Shown piece by piece: positions 1 through 7,337 of a stretch of DNA of 7,654 nucleotides (the first letter of the stretch is position 1; each line of letters opens with the position of its first letter). The notes below the pieces were generated by a model. It did no database searches. It saw nothing but the letters and a program-made list of their open reading frames with translations, and was not told where the DNA came from. This DNA comes from an uncultured Prevotellaceae bacterium (GTDB lineage: Bacteria > Bacteroidota > Bacteroidia > Bacteroidales > Bacteroidaceae), in contig CADCQC010000087.1 of assembly GCA_902803455.1 (NCBI GenBank), positions 1 to 7,654 on the forward strand, in the 5' to 3' direction. The translations under genes and the position numbers were made by a program.

Positions 1-15
1 AACAAGAAGAAATGA
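1..15 (+). CDS. Possible 3' end of an upstream gene (partial)
   Basis: Reading from base 1, the codons give Asn-Lys-Lys-Lys followed by TGA at 13-15. The stop lies one base before the ATG of the next gene at 17, which is the spacing expected of two translationally coupled genes. Only four codons are visible, so the product cannot be identified from this window. From memory of Bacteroidales gene order, a rhomboid family intramembrane protease is a plausible upstream neighbour, but nothing here shows it. The A-rich tail may also serve as the translation-initiation region of the next gene. Confidence 0.3.
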   Translation, partial: NKKK

Positions 16-16
16 C

Positions 17-1105
17 ATGGGCTTTTTAGGCACTTTGCGTCATCTCACTCTCAGCATGGTGGCGATTGCCAATCTTATTGTGGTGATCATCATGTGTGCA
101 ACAGCCTATGCTGGGTGGGTCAGCCCTCTTCAGCACCCTTGGCTCTCTTTGCTCTCCCTTGCCTTTCCTGTGCCGTTGATCATCAATTTGGGGTTTCTGT
201 TCTTCTGGTTGATCACAAAACGTAAATACCTGTGGATTCCGCTGCTTGGAATGCTGTTGTGCTTCACGGCGATACGGAATTACTGTCCCTTCAACCTTCC
301 GTCTGGGGTGCCTGATGAAAGCATCAAGGTGCTGTCGTATAATGTGTGCCGTTTCATGAGTGACCCCGAAAACCAGACCAGTGACGCCAAAACGGCAGAA
401 TACATCAAAAACAGCGGTGCCGATATTGTCTGTTTGCAGGAGTCGCGCCCAAAGGAAGGACAGGAAGAAAGCATCATGGGAATACTTGAGAAAGCCTATC
501 CCTATCATGTGAATACTTACATGAAAGCCCGGGAGCAATTAGATCTCTTTACCCGTTTTCCGGTCAAATGGACCAAGAACCTCTCCGAGAATTGGAAAGG
601 GAACGTCTGTGTGGCCTATTGTCTTGACATCGGTGACGACTCTTTGCTGTTGGTCAATTGTCATCTGCAAAGCATCGGTTTCGACAACTCCGAGAAACAA
701 GGCATGAAGGAGATGATGGCGCATCCCAAAGAGAATACGGGTAACCGCACCCTGTTGAGGAAAATCTCAAGGGCTGCTGTGAAGCGGGCCCGACAGGTGA
801 CAGAGGTCGCCGCTTTCCTCCGGCAGCATGAGGGTATGAGCATGTTGCTCTGCGGTGATTTCAACGACTCTCCTGTCTCTTATCCTCATCATGTCATCGA
901 TGATATCCTGACTGATTGTTACCGAAGCAGTGGCAACGGACTGGGGTTCACCTACCGCCGTTATGGGATGTATGTCAGGATCGACCATATCTTTTGCTCT
1001 GATGACTGGCGCGCTTATCAGTGCAAAGTCGACACAAAAACCACTACGTCTGACCATTATCCCATCACTTGTTGGATAAAAAAAGGCCAAATCAGTAAAA
1101 AATGA
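17..1105 (+). CDS. Membrane-anchored endonuclease/exonuclease/phosphatase (EEP) family protein
   Basis: A 362-residue protein with two parts. Residues 1-90 hold three hydrophobic segments (about 12-34, 43-66 and 71-87). The Lys-Arg-Lys cluster at 68-70 between the second and third suggests a cytoplasmic loop there, which would put the C-terminal domain in the periplasm (inference). Residues from about 103 form an EEP (DNase I/APE1-like) metal-dependent phosphoesterase domain. It has Asn109 in SYN, Glu142 in LQES, His216 in NCHLQS, Asp281 and Asn283 in GDFND, Asp323 in RIDHIF, and Asp346-His347 in the final SDHYP. This is a full catalytic set, so activity is expected. The family includes nucleases, sphingomyelinases and inositol phosphatases, and the substrate here cannot be told. 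The ATG at 17 was chosen because it begins one base after a stop and follows an AAGAAGAAA stretch; Met14 is an alternative start. Confidence 0.88.
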   Translation: MGFLGTLRHLTLSMVAIANLIVVIIMCATAYAGWVSPLQHPWLSLLSLAFPVPLIINLGFLFFWLITKRKYLWIPLLGMLLCFTAIRNYCPFNLPSGVPDESIKVLSYNVCRFMSDPENQTSDAKTAEYIKNSGADIVCLQESRPKEGQEESIMGILEKAYPYHVNTYMKAREQLDLFTRFPVKWTKNLSENWKGNVCVAYCLDIGDDSLLLVNCHLQSIGFDNSEKQGMKEMMAHPKENTGNRTLLRKISRAAVKRARQVTEVAAFLRQHEGMSMLLCGDFNDSPVSYPHHVIDDILTDCYRSSGNGLGFTYRRYGMYVRIDHIFCSDDWRAYQCKVDTKTTTSDHYPITCWIKKGQISKK

Positions 1106-1123
1106 ATAATAATCTAAGAGAAA

Positions 1124-1155
1124 TTTTCCCAAAATTGAAAAAATCACTATCTTTG
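1124..1155 (+). promoter_or_regulatory. Predicted Bacteroidota promoter for secDF
   Basis: TATCTTTG at 1148-1155 matches the Bacteroidota -7 consensus TAnnTTTG exactly. Twenty bases upstream, TTTT at 1124-1127 is a three-of-four match to the TTTG -33 element. Transcription would begin near 1160, leaving about 50 nt of leader before the ATG at 1211. This promoter would let secDF be expressed independently of the upstream EEP gene, which ends at 1105 with no visible terminator. Confidence 0.7.
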
Positions 1156-1210
1156 CACGCTATTACGTAAATTGGCGAAAAGCAATCAATTAAACAACAT
1201 TATAACAGAA

Positions 1211-4200
1211 ATGCAAAACAAAGGAATTGTCATTGTTACAGCGGTCTTACTGACCCTGGCAAGTATCTTCTATTTGTCCTTCTCTGCAGCCTCTGCCTAT
1301 TATGACAAGAAGGCGGCAGCGATTGAGGACCCTATAGCCCAGCAGGACTATAAGGATTCAGTGAAATACCTGGGTATCTATTCTTACCAGAAGTGTCTGG
1401 AGACACAGGTGGGACTTGGTCTTGACCTCAAAGGTGGTATGAACGTGATTCTCGAGGTGTCAGTGCCCGATCTGATTGAAAACCTGGCAGGTTACAACAA
1501 AGATGCCGCTTTCCTCAAGACCATGAAAGCTGCAAGGGCAGAGGAGGAAACTACTCAGGACGACTTTATTTCACTGTTTATCAAGCATTATCGTGCCAAT
1601 GCTCCTGGCCACAGCCTGGCAGAGGTCTTTGCTACACAGCAGTTGCCTGCCGTGAAGACCAACAGTTCTGATAGCGAGGTGGAGAGTATTCTCCGAGAGA
1701 TGGTCTCTGAGACCGTGGCTGATGCCAAAAACGTGATAACCAACCGTATCGACCAATTTGGTGTCGTCCAGCCCAACATCCAGATGCTGGAGGGACAGGA
1801 AGGACGCATCATGGTTGAGATGCCGGGTGTGAAAGACCCCGAGCGTATGAGAAAACTTCTGCAAGGTAGCGCCAACCTGGAGTTCTGGGAGACTTATGCC
1901 TCTCAGGAAATCGCTCCTTACCTGCAGCAACTTGATGGCCGTCTCGCCGGTGGTGAGACAGCTGACAGCACTGAGACAGCCAATGAGAAGGCTGTTGCCG
2001 CTGACTCTACCGCTGCTCCTGCAAAGGAGAAGGGCCTGACTCTGGGTGAGAACAAGACTGCCGATAAGAAGACCGATGACAAGAAGGCTGCTGAACTGGC
2101 TGCCAAAGAGCATCCATTGCTCTCGAAGCTGATGGTCAATGGCGACCAGTCGCCTATCGTCGGTATGGCAAATGTGGCCGACACTGCCGCCATCAACGTG
2201 TTCCTGCATTCAGAATTGGCATCACAGGTGCTTCCCTCTGATGTGAAGTTGCTTTGGAGTGCCAAGCCCTCCGACCGTCTGGCCAACAACAAGCGTATCT
2301 ATGAGCTCTACTGCCTGCGTCTGACGGGCAATGATGGCCGCGCACCCCTTGAGGGCGATGTCATCGAGAGTGCCAAGGATGAGTTTGATCACTTCACAGG
2401 TCGTCCTGTGGTGACTATGCAAATGAATGAGGATGGCGCGCGCGAGTGGGCAAGCCTCACCAAGAAAAACGTAGGCAAACCTGTGGCCATCGTGCTTGAC
2501 GACCTGGTCTACAGTGCTCCTAACGTCAATCAGGAGATTACTGGCGGTAATTCACAGATTAGCGGTAGTTTCACTGTTGAGGATACCAAAGACTTGGCCA
2601 ACACGCTGAAGTCTGGACGTATGAAGGCGCCCGTGCGCATCGTACAGGAGGAAGTCGTTGGTCCGTCTCTCGGTGCACAGTCCATCCGTCAGGGTATCAT
2701 CTCCTTTATCGTGGCCTTCATCGTCTTGATGCTCTACATGATTCTCATGTATGGTTTCATTCCTGGAATGATGGCCAACTGCGCCCTGATCCTCAACCTC
2801 TTCTTTACCATGGGTATCATGGCGTCCTTCCAGTCGGCACTGACGATGCCGGGTATCGCAGGTATCGTGCTCACGCTCGGTATGGCGGTGGATGCCAACG
2901 TGCTGATCTATGAGCGTACGAAAGAGGAGCTCGCTGCCGGAAAGAACGTGAAACAGGCGCTCTCCAGTGGTTACAGCAATGCATTCTCGGCGATCTTCGA
3001 CTCCAACCTTACCTCTATCATCACTGGTGTCATCCTGGCATTGATCGGTACAGGTCCTGTGAAAGGCTTCGCCGTCACTTTGATCATCGGTCTCTGCTGT
3101 TCGTTCTTCACCGCCGTGTTCCTGACACGTATCGTCTATGAGAACCGCATGAAGAAAGACAAGTGGCTCAACCTCACTTTCGACACTCCATTGTCACGTA
3201 ACTTCATGAAAGGTGTGCGTGTCAACTTCATGAGCAAATACAAGAAATCCTTCACCCTCTGGGGTATCCTGGCTTTGATCTTCATCGGATTCTTCGCTAT
3301 CCGTGGTCTCAGCAAGAGTATCGACTTCACCGGTGGTCGTAACTATGTGGTGACCCTGGCTAAGGAGACTCCTGTAGAAAATGTACGCGAGGCGCTCGCC
3401 GGTACGTTCGTCAATTCTGTGGGTGAGAATTCAGGTAAAGAGGCTAATACCAGCGTGATCGCTATCGGTACCGATGGCAAGACCGTGCGTGTGTCGACCA
3501 ACTGGAACATCGAGTCCAACAGTCCGACTGTTGACGATGAGGCAGAGACCAAACTCTTCGAGGCTCTCAAGAAGGCCGGTATCATCACTCAGACCAACGA
3601 GGCTGACTTCAAGGATCCTGAAGTGCGTGAGGGTGGATCGATCATCAGCAGCACCAAGGTGGGACCGTCGATCGCTCGTGATGTGACCAACAAGGCCATC
3701 ATCAGTGTCATCGTCGCTCTGATCGCCATCTTCCTCTACATCCTCTTGCGTTTCCGCAACGTGGCCTTCTCTGTCGGTTCTATCGTCGCCTTGGCATTCG
3801 ATACCTTGATCGTTATCGGTTTCTTCTCCGCTCTTTGGGGTATCGTGCCCTTCTCACTTGAGATCGACCAGACATTCATCGGTGCTATCCTCACCGTCAT
3901 CGGTTATTCCATCAACGATAAGGTGGTGGTCTTCGACCGTGTGCGTGAGAATCTCCGACTCTACAAGAAACGTGACCTGCAGACACTGTTCAATGACTCG
4001 CTCAACCAGACACTTGCCCGTACTATCAATACGTCTGTGTCTACCTTGATCGTGTTGCTGTGTATCTTCATCTTCGGTGGTGCCAGCATCCGCAGTTTCT
4101 CGTTTGCCATGATTCTTGGTGTGATCTTCGGTACGCTCTCATCCATCTTCATCGCTGCTCCTACGGCTTATCTCACCATGGGCCGCAAGATCCAGGAAGA

Positions 4201-4231
4201 AGAGGCTGTGGAGCCGGCAGCCCAGGCTTAA
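1211..4231 (+). CDS. secDF: Fused protein translocase subunit SecDF
   Basis: A 1006-residue inner-membrane protein that uses the proton gradient to help pull preproteins through SecYEG on the periplasmic side. SecD half: N-terminal membrane segment about 5-24; D1 motif GLGLDLKGG at 68-76; periplasmic P1 domain; GPSLG at 484-488; then five membrane segments, with Asp561 in MAVDANVLIYER. SecF half: membrane segment about 681-700, IDFTGG at 704-709, VGPS at 817-820, GYSINDKVVVFDR at 898-910, and Arg937 in LARTINTS. Asp561, Asp903 and Arg937 correspond to Thermus SecDF Asp340, Asp637 and Arg671; the last two are 34 residues apart in both proteins. The two halves join at about 640-680 with no stop. 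The frame opens earlier at a TTG at 1172, but that lies only about 10 nt after the expected transcription start. The product from ATG 1211 begins MQNKG, as I recall for Bacteroidota SecDF. Residues 247-300 are a low-complexity linker. Arg CGT and Ile ATC codons dominate the 3' half, suggesting high expression. Confidence 0.97.
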   Translation: MQNKGIVIVTAVLLTLASIFYLSFSAASAYYDKKAAAIEDPIAQQDYKDSVKYLGIYSYQKCLETQVGLGLDLKGGMNVILEVSVPDLIENLAGYNKDAAFLKTMKAARAEEETTQDDFISLFIKHYRANAPGHSLAEVFATQQLPAVKTNSSDSEVESILREMVSETVADAKNVITNRIDQFGVVQPNIQMLEGQEGRIMVEMPGVKDPERMRKLLQGSANLEFWETYASQEIAPYLQQLDGRLAGGETADSTETANEKAVAADSTAAPAKEKGLTLGENKTADKKTDDKKAAELAAKEHPLLSKLMVNGDQSPIVGMANVADTAAINVFLHSELASQVLPSDVKLLWSAKPSDRLANNKRIYELYCLRLTGNDGRAPLEGDVIESAKDEFDHFTGRPVVTMQMNEDGAREWASLTKKNVGKPVAIVLDDLVYSAPNVNQEITGGNSQISGSFTVEDTKDLANTLKSGRMKAPVRIVQEEVVGPSLGAQSIRQGIISFIVAFIVLMLYMILMYGFIPGMMANCALILNLFFTMGIMASFQSALTMPGIAGIVLTLGMAVDANVLIYERTKEELAAGKNVKQALSSGYSNAFSAIFDSNLTSIITGVILALIGTGPVKGFAVTLIIGLCCSFFTAVFLTRIVYENRMKKDKWLNLTFDTPLSRNFMKGVRVNFMSKYKKSFTLWGILALIFIGFFAIRGLSKSIDFTGGRNYVVTLAKETPVENVREALAGTFVNSVGENSGKEANTSVIAIGTDGKTVRVSTNWNIESNSPTVDDEAETKLFEALKKAGIITQTNEADFKDPEVREGGSIISSTKVGPSIARDVTNKAIISVIVALIAIFLYILLRFRNVAFSVGSIVALAFDTLIVIGFFSALWGIVPFSLEIDQTFIGAILTVIGYSINDKVVVFDRVRENLRLYKKRDLQTLFNDSLNQTLARTINTSVSTLIVLLCIFIFGGASIRSFSFAMILGVIFGTLSSIFIAAPTAYLTMGRKIQEEEAVEPAAQA

Positions 4232-4255
4232 ACTGCATTCTTCTCACACAACGAT

Positions 4256-4300
4256 AAGTTCCCCCACAGGTCTTCTGGGCTTGTGGGGAACTTTCTTTTT
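4256..4300 (+). terminator. Intrinsic terminator after secDF
   Basis: The left arm at 4256-4268 (AAGTTCCCCCACA) pairs with the right arm at 4282-4293 (TGTGGGGAACTT). This gives 12 base pairs with one bulged C, around a loop of about 13 nt. A T-rich tail, TCTTTTT, follows at 4294-4300. The hairpin lies 25 nt after the secDF stop and should separate secDF transcription from the dapB unit. Confidence 0.88.
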
Positions 4301-4320
4301 CGGGCATAAATAAGTGGCGA

Positions 4321-4354
4321 TTAAATCATTTAAATATATGTTTCGATGATTTAA
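4321..4354. repeat. Inverted repeat upstream of dapB, possible operator
   Basis: TTAAATCAT at 4321-4329 and ATGATTTAA at 4346-4354 are perfect 9-nt inverted copies separated by 16 nt. An 8-nt palindrome, ATTTAAAT, begins at the end of the left arm (4328-4335). There is no T-run after it and the stem would be AT-rich, so it does not look like a terminator. It lies about 65-100 nt upstream of the predicted dapB -7 element, where an activator or repressor could bind. The role is inferred from position and symmetry only. Confidence 0.4.
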
Positions 4355-4419
4355 GTGATGAAAACGGCGCCATTTCAATTATTTAAGAAACAAAATGCCG
4401 TGATTCGTCCGTTTTTTGT

Positions 4420-4427
4420 TAATTTTG
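4420..4427 (+). promoter_or_regulatory. Predicted -7 promoter element for dapB-lepB-aat
   Basis: TAATTTTG matches the Bacteroidota -7 consensus TAnnTTTG. I see no convincing TTTG about 20 nt upstream, so the -33 element is weak or absent. Transcription would start near 4432-4434, giving a leader of about 28-30 nt to the dapB ATG at 4462. That is too short for a lysine riboswitch. The position after the secDF terminator fits the start of a new transcription unit. Confidence 0.6.
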
Positions 4428-4431
4428 CCCA

Positions 4432-4445
4432 TGTTAACGATAACA
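4432..4445. repeat. TGTTA-N4-TAACA palindrome at the predicted dapB transcription start
   Basis: TGTTA at 4432-4436 and TAACA at 4441-4445 are perfect inverted 5-nt arms around ACGA. The site begins five bases after the -7 element and so overlaps the expected transcription start, a position typical of repressor operators. The short length and AT-rich context make chance plausible. Confidence 0.3.
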
Positions 4446-4461
4446 GAACATCATTAAAGTC

Positions 4462-5217
4462 ATGAAAATAGCGCTGATAGGGTATGGCAAAATGGGCAAG
4501 ATGATCGAACAGATTGCTCTTGAAAGAGGCCATCAGATTGTGTGTGTCATAGATATTGATAATCAGGAGGATTTTGAGTCGGAGGCTTTCGCTTCCGCAG
4601 ACGTGGCCATTGAGTTCACTGCACCCATGGCAGCCTACGGCAATTACCTCAAAGCCTTTGCCAAAAATGTGAAGGTGGTGTCGGGATCCACAGGGTGGAT
4701 GGCCGAACATGGGGATGAGATCCGGCGGTTGTGCACGGAGGGTGGACAGACCTTGTTCTGGGCATCCAATTTCTCCATCGGTGTGGCCATTTTCTCTGCT
4801 GTCAACCGCTATCTGGCACGTATCATGAATGGTTTTCCACAATATGAGGTTGAGATGGAAGAGGTGCACCACGTTCATAAACTTGATGCCCCCTCTGGCA
4901 CGGCCATCACTTTAGCAGAAGAGATCTTGGGCGAGATGGACCGCAAGACCGCTTGGGTGAAAGGGACGCTGCTCAATCCCGATGGTGAGGTCACCGGAAG
5001 CGACAGCCATGAAGCCAATGAACTGGTAGTCAACAGCGTACGTCGTGGTGAGGTGCCGGGTATCCATAGCATTACCTATGATTCTGATGCCGACAGCATC
5101 ACCATCACTCATGACGCGCATTCCAGAAAAGGGTTTGCCTTGGGGGCCGTTCTGGCTGCGGAATATACCGCCACACATAGCGGTTTGCTCACTACCAGTG
5201 ACCTGTTCAAATTCTAA
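4462..5217 (+). CDS. dapB: 4-hydroxy-tetrahydrodipicolinate reductase
   Basis: A cytoplasmic enzyme of 251 residues that reduces 4-hydroxy-tetrahydrodipicolinate with NAD(P)H in the diaminopimelate/lysine pathway, feeding peptidoglycan and protein synthesis. The N-terminal Rossmann fold has GYGKMG at 7-12, in place of the GAxGRMG of proteobacterial enzymes, then FTAP and SGSTGW. The NFSIGV segment leads into the C-terminal substrate domain. The signature EVHHVHKLDAPSGTA at 134-148 carries the expected catalytic His136 and Lys140, which match His159 and Lys163 of E. coli. The protein is slightly shorter than the 273-residue E. coli enzyme. The ATG at 4462 gives a complete Rossmann strand directly at the N-terminus; no Shine-Dalgarno sequence is visible, as is usual in this phylum. 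It is the first gene of a tight unit, with lepB starting 18 nt after its stop. Confidence 0.96.
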   Translation: MKIALIGYGKMGKMIEQIALERGHQIVCVIDIDNQEDFESEAFASADVAIEFTAPMAAYGNYLKAFAKNVKVVSGSTGWMAEHGDEIRRLCTEGGQTLFWASNFSIGVAIFSAVNRYLARIMNGFPQYEVEMEEVHHVHKLDAPSGTAITLAEEILGEMDRKTAWVKGTLLNPDGEVTGSDSHEANELVVNSVRRGEVPGIHSITYDSDADSITITHDAHSRKGFALGAVLAAEYTATHSGLLTTSDLFKF

Positions 5218-5235
5218 AAGAAAAACGTTACGACA

Positions 5236-6678
5236 ATGATAGACAAACGTAAAGCAAAACTCAACATGAAAGTGCAGTGGACAAAATTTATCATTGTCCT
5301 CGCACTTTATCTCCTTTTCCTGTTTTGGGTGAAAAGTTGGCTCGGACTGATCATCGTACCCCTGATCTACGACATCTATATCACCAAGAAAATCAACTGG
5401 CAGTGGTGGAAAGAGTCTGATGGGCCTGTGAGATTCGTCATGAGTTGGGTGGATGCCATCATCTTTGCCCTCGTGGCCGTGTATTTCATCAATATCTTCT
5501 TCTTCCAGAACTATGTCATCCCATCCAGTTCTTTGGAGAAATCGTTGCTCAGAGGTGACTATCTTTTTGTGAGTAAGGTGAGTTATGGTCCGCGCATCCC
5601 GCAGACACCGCTTACCATGCCGCTCACACAGCATACCTTGCCCATCTTCAATACCAAATCATATATCGAGTGGCCCCACTGGGACTACCGCCGTGTCAAA
5701 GGACTGGGACAGGTGGAGCTCAACGACATCGTCGTGTTCAACTATCCCGCTGGCGACAGTGTGATGATGGCAGACAAATATCAGGCCCAGGATTATTACC
5801 AGATGTGTTATATGGTGGGCATGAAAAACTACCAGGGTGCTGAGCAGCCCGACTCGCTCTCACCACAGGAGCAGTGGGACTATTATCACAAGATCATCAA
5901 CCTCGGCGCAAGTCTCATCAAAGAGAGCACCAATGAGTTTGGTGTGCTGACTGCCCGCCCCACCGACCGTCGTGAGAACTATGTGAAGCGCTGTGTGGGT
6001 CTCCCTGGTCAGACATTGCAGATCAAGAACAAAATCATCTATCTTGACGGCAAGCCCAACAAGGAGCCCGACAATGTGCAGTATAGTTATTGGGCACGTC
6101 CCAAACAAGTGCTGCCTGATGAGTTGATGGTCAACCTCGACATCACGATGGAAGACCTGACCAGCAGCAACATGTATGGCTATATGCCGATGACCCGCCG
6201 TGCCGCGCAGGAACTGGCCAAGCGCACAGACCTGGTGGACGAGGTGCGTGAGGTGACCGATAGCGACATGGTGGATATGGGAAAGACCTATCCCGTCACG
6301 GCCAATACCGGTTGGACACGCGACAACTACGGACCCATCTGGATTCCTGCCAAGGGAAAGAGTATCCGCCTCACACTCGACAATATCGCTGTCTATGAGC
6401 GCCCCATCCGTGTCTATGAGGACAACCAACTGGAGGTGAAGGATGGCAAAATCTTCATCAATGGCAAGGAGACCAATGAATATACCTTCAAGATGGATTA
6501 CTACTGGATGATGGGTGACAACCGCCACAACTCCCTCGACTCACGTTATTGGGGATTCGTGCCGGAGGACCATGTGGTAGGAAAACCGATCTTCATCTGG
6601 CTGTCGCTCAATCCTGAGACGGTGGGACCGAAAGTCAGGTGGAGCCGACTGTTCAATATGGTCGACAATATCAAATAA
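5236..6678 (+). CDS. lepB: Signal peptidase I
   Basis: A 480-residue inner-membrane serine protease of family S26 that removes signal peptides from exported proteins on the periplasmic face. The N-terminus has hydrophobic segments at about 18-33, 35-49 and 72-90, which with a cytoplasmic N-terminus would put the active site outside. Box B is IPSSSLEKSL at 95-104, with nucleophile Ser99; Leu100 replaces the usual Met. Box C is NDIVVF at 163-168. Box D holds general base Lys251 in YVKRCVGLPG. Box E is GDNRHNSLDSRYWG at 427-440. The Ser-Lys spacing is 152 residues against 55 in E. coli, and about 175 residues separate Lys251 from box E, so two large insertions explain the length. Long S26 proteins of this kind are, as I recall, usual in Bacteroidota. 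Met11 is an alternative start. The gene is probably co-transcribed with dapB and aat. Confidence 0.96.
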   Translation: MIDKRKAKLNMKVQWTKFIIVLALYLLFLFWVKSWLGLIIVPLIYDIYITKKINWQWWKESDGPVRFVMSWVDAIIFALVAVYFINIFFFQNYVIPSSSLEKSLLRGDYLFVSKVSYGPRIPQTPLTMPLTQHTLPIFNTKSYIEWPHWDYRRVKGLGQVELNDIVVFNYPAGDSVMMADKYQAQDYYQMCYMVGMKNYQGAEQPDSLSPQEQWDYYHKIINLGASLIKESTNEFGVLTARPTDRRENYVKRCVGLPGQTLQIKNKIIYLDGKPNKEPDNVQYSYWARPKQVLPDELMVNLDITMEDLTSSNMYGYMPMTRRAAQELAKRTDLVDEVREVTDSDMVDMGKTYPVTANTGWTRDNYGPIWIPAKGKSIRLTLDNIAVYERPIRVYEDNQLEVKDGKIFINGKETNEYTFKMDYYWMMGDNRHNSLDSRYWGFVPEDHVVGKPIFIWLSLNPETVGPKVRWSRLFNMVDNIK

Positions 6679-6683
6679 TACAG

Positions 6684-7337
6684 ATGGTATTCCAACTGGA
6701 TGAACGACTGATATTTCCTGATCCATATCTGGGTGAGCCCGATGGATTGATAGCAGTAGGCGGTGACCTGTCGGTTAACCGCCTGCTGTTGGCATATCAG
6801 CATGGCATCTTCCCATGGTATTCGTTCCGGGGGAACGACGAGCCTTTGTGGTTTTGTCCGTTGGAGCGTTTTGTCATTTTTCCGGATGAGATCCATATCT
6901 CCCATTCCATGCGCACCCTTCTGAAGAAAGACCGGTATCAGATGACAATCAACAAGGCTTTCAAAGACGTCATCCATCAGTGTGGAGTAGTCAACGGACG
7001 TATCAACGAGCAGGGAGCATGGCTTGGAGAACATATCGAAGAGGCCTATAACCAGTTGTATGACCGCCAGTATGCTGCCAGTGTCGAAGTGTGGGAGGAT
7101 GACCGGCTGGTGGGCGGACTATATGGAGTTACGATCGGAAAATGCTTCATGGGCGAGAGTATGTTCTCCTTGGTTCCCAACGGCAGCAAACTCGCTTTGA
7201 TCTTTCTGGCTAAATTGATGCAGCATTTAGGTGGAAAAATGATAGACTGTCAGTTTGAGACACCCCACCTCCGGTCAATGGGCGGTCGTTACATCAGTTA
7301 TGAGGAGTATATGGCCTATTTGCAAGGAGACAAATGA
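6684..7337 (+). CDS. aat: Leucyl/phenylalanyl-tRNA-protein transferase
   Basis: A cytoplasmic enzyme of 217 residues that transfers Leu or Phe from aminoacyl-tRNA to proteins with N-terminal Arg or Lys, marking them for ClpS-ClpAP degradation (bacterial N-degron pathway). Family signatures in order: FPDPYLGEPDGLIAVGGDLS near the N-terminus, AYQHGIFPWYS, PLWFCP (often WWSP in proteobacteria), GRINEQGAWL, GESMFS with Glu158, and IDCQ with Asp188, followed by THLxSMG-like TPHLRSMGG. Glu158 and Asp188 are 30 residues apart, as are Glu156 and Asp186 of the E. coli enzyme. The frame opens 15 codons earlier, at an ATG at 6639 inside lepB. The ATG at 6684 is preferred because the product then begins MVFQLDERLIFP, the usual family N-terminus, and it lies 5 nt after the lepB stop without overlap. 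No clear terminator follows. Confidence 0.95.
   Translation: MVFQLDERLIFPDPYLGEPDGLIAVGGDLSVNRLLLAYQHGIFPWYSFRGNDEPLWFCPLERFVIFPDEIHISHSMRTLLKKDRYQMTINKAFKDVIHQCGVVNGRINEQGAWLGEHIEEAYNQLYDRQYAASVEVWEDDRLVGGLYGVTIGKCFMGESMFSLVPNGSKLALIFLAKLMQHLGGKMIDCQFETPHLRSMGGRYISYEEYMAYLQGDK

Noticed and set aside
26..538. Open frame of 170 codons on the minus strand opposite the first gene
   Set aside because: The plus-strand frame encodes membrane segments and an EEP domain; the minus-strand peptide is basic and unrecognisable.
1122..1136. AATTTT-CCC-AAAATT inverted repeat before the secDF -7 element
   Set aside because: The arms are only six AT pairs with a 3-nt loop in an AT-rich region, so this is expected by chance and gives no stable hairpin.
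1571..2209. Open frame of 212 codons on the minus strand opposite secDF
   Set aside because: It is a shadow of the SecD periplasmic domain region; the encoded peptide shows no recognisable family and no promoter.
4428..4461. Possible lysine riboswitch before dapB
   Set aside because: The predicted leader is about 30 nt, far too short for an L-box aptamer, and no such fold is visible upstream.
4912..5634. Open frame of 240 codons on the minus strand across the dapB-lepB junction
   Set aside because: It overlaps two well-identified genes, its product is rich in His and Asp without a recognisable domain, and no initiation signal precedes it.
5860..6528. Open frame of 222 codons on the minus strand opposite lepB
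   Set aside because: It lies wholly within lepB, whose product has every signal peptidase box. The minus-strand product has no recognisable motif or membrane pattern and no promoter in front of it.
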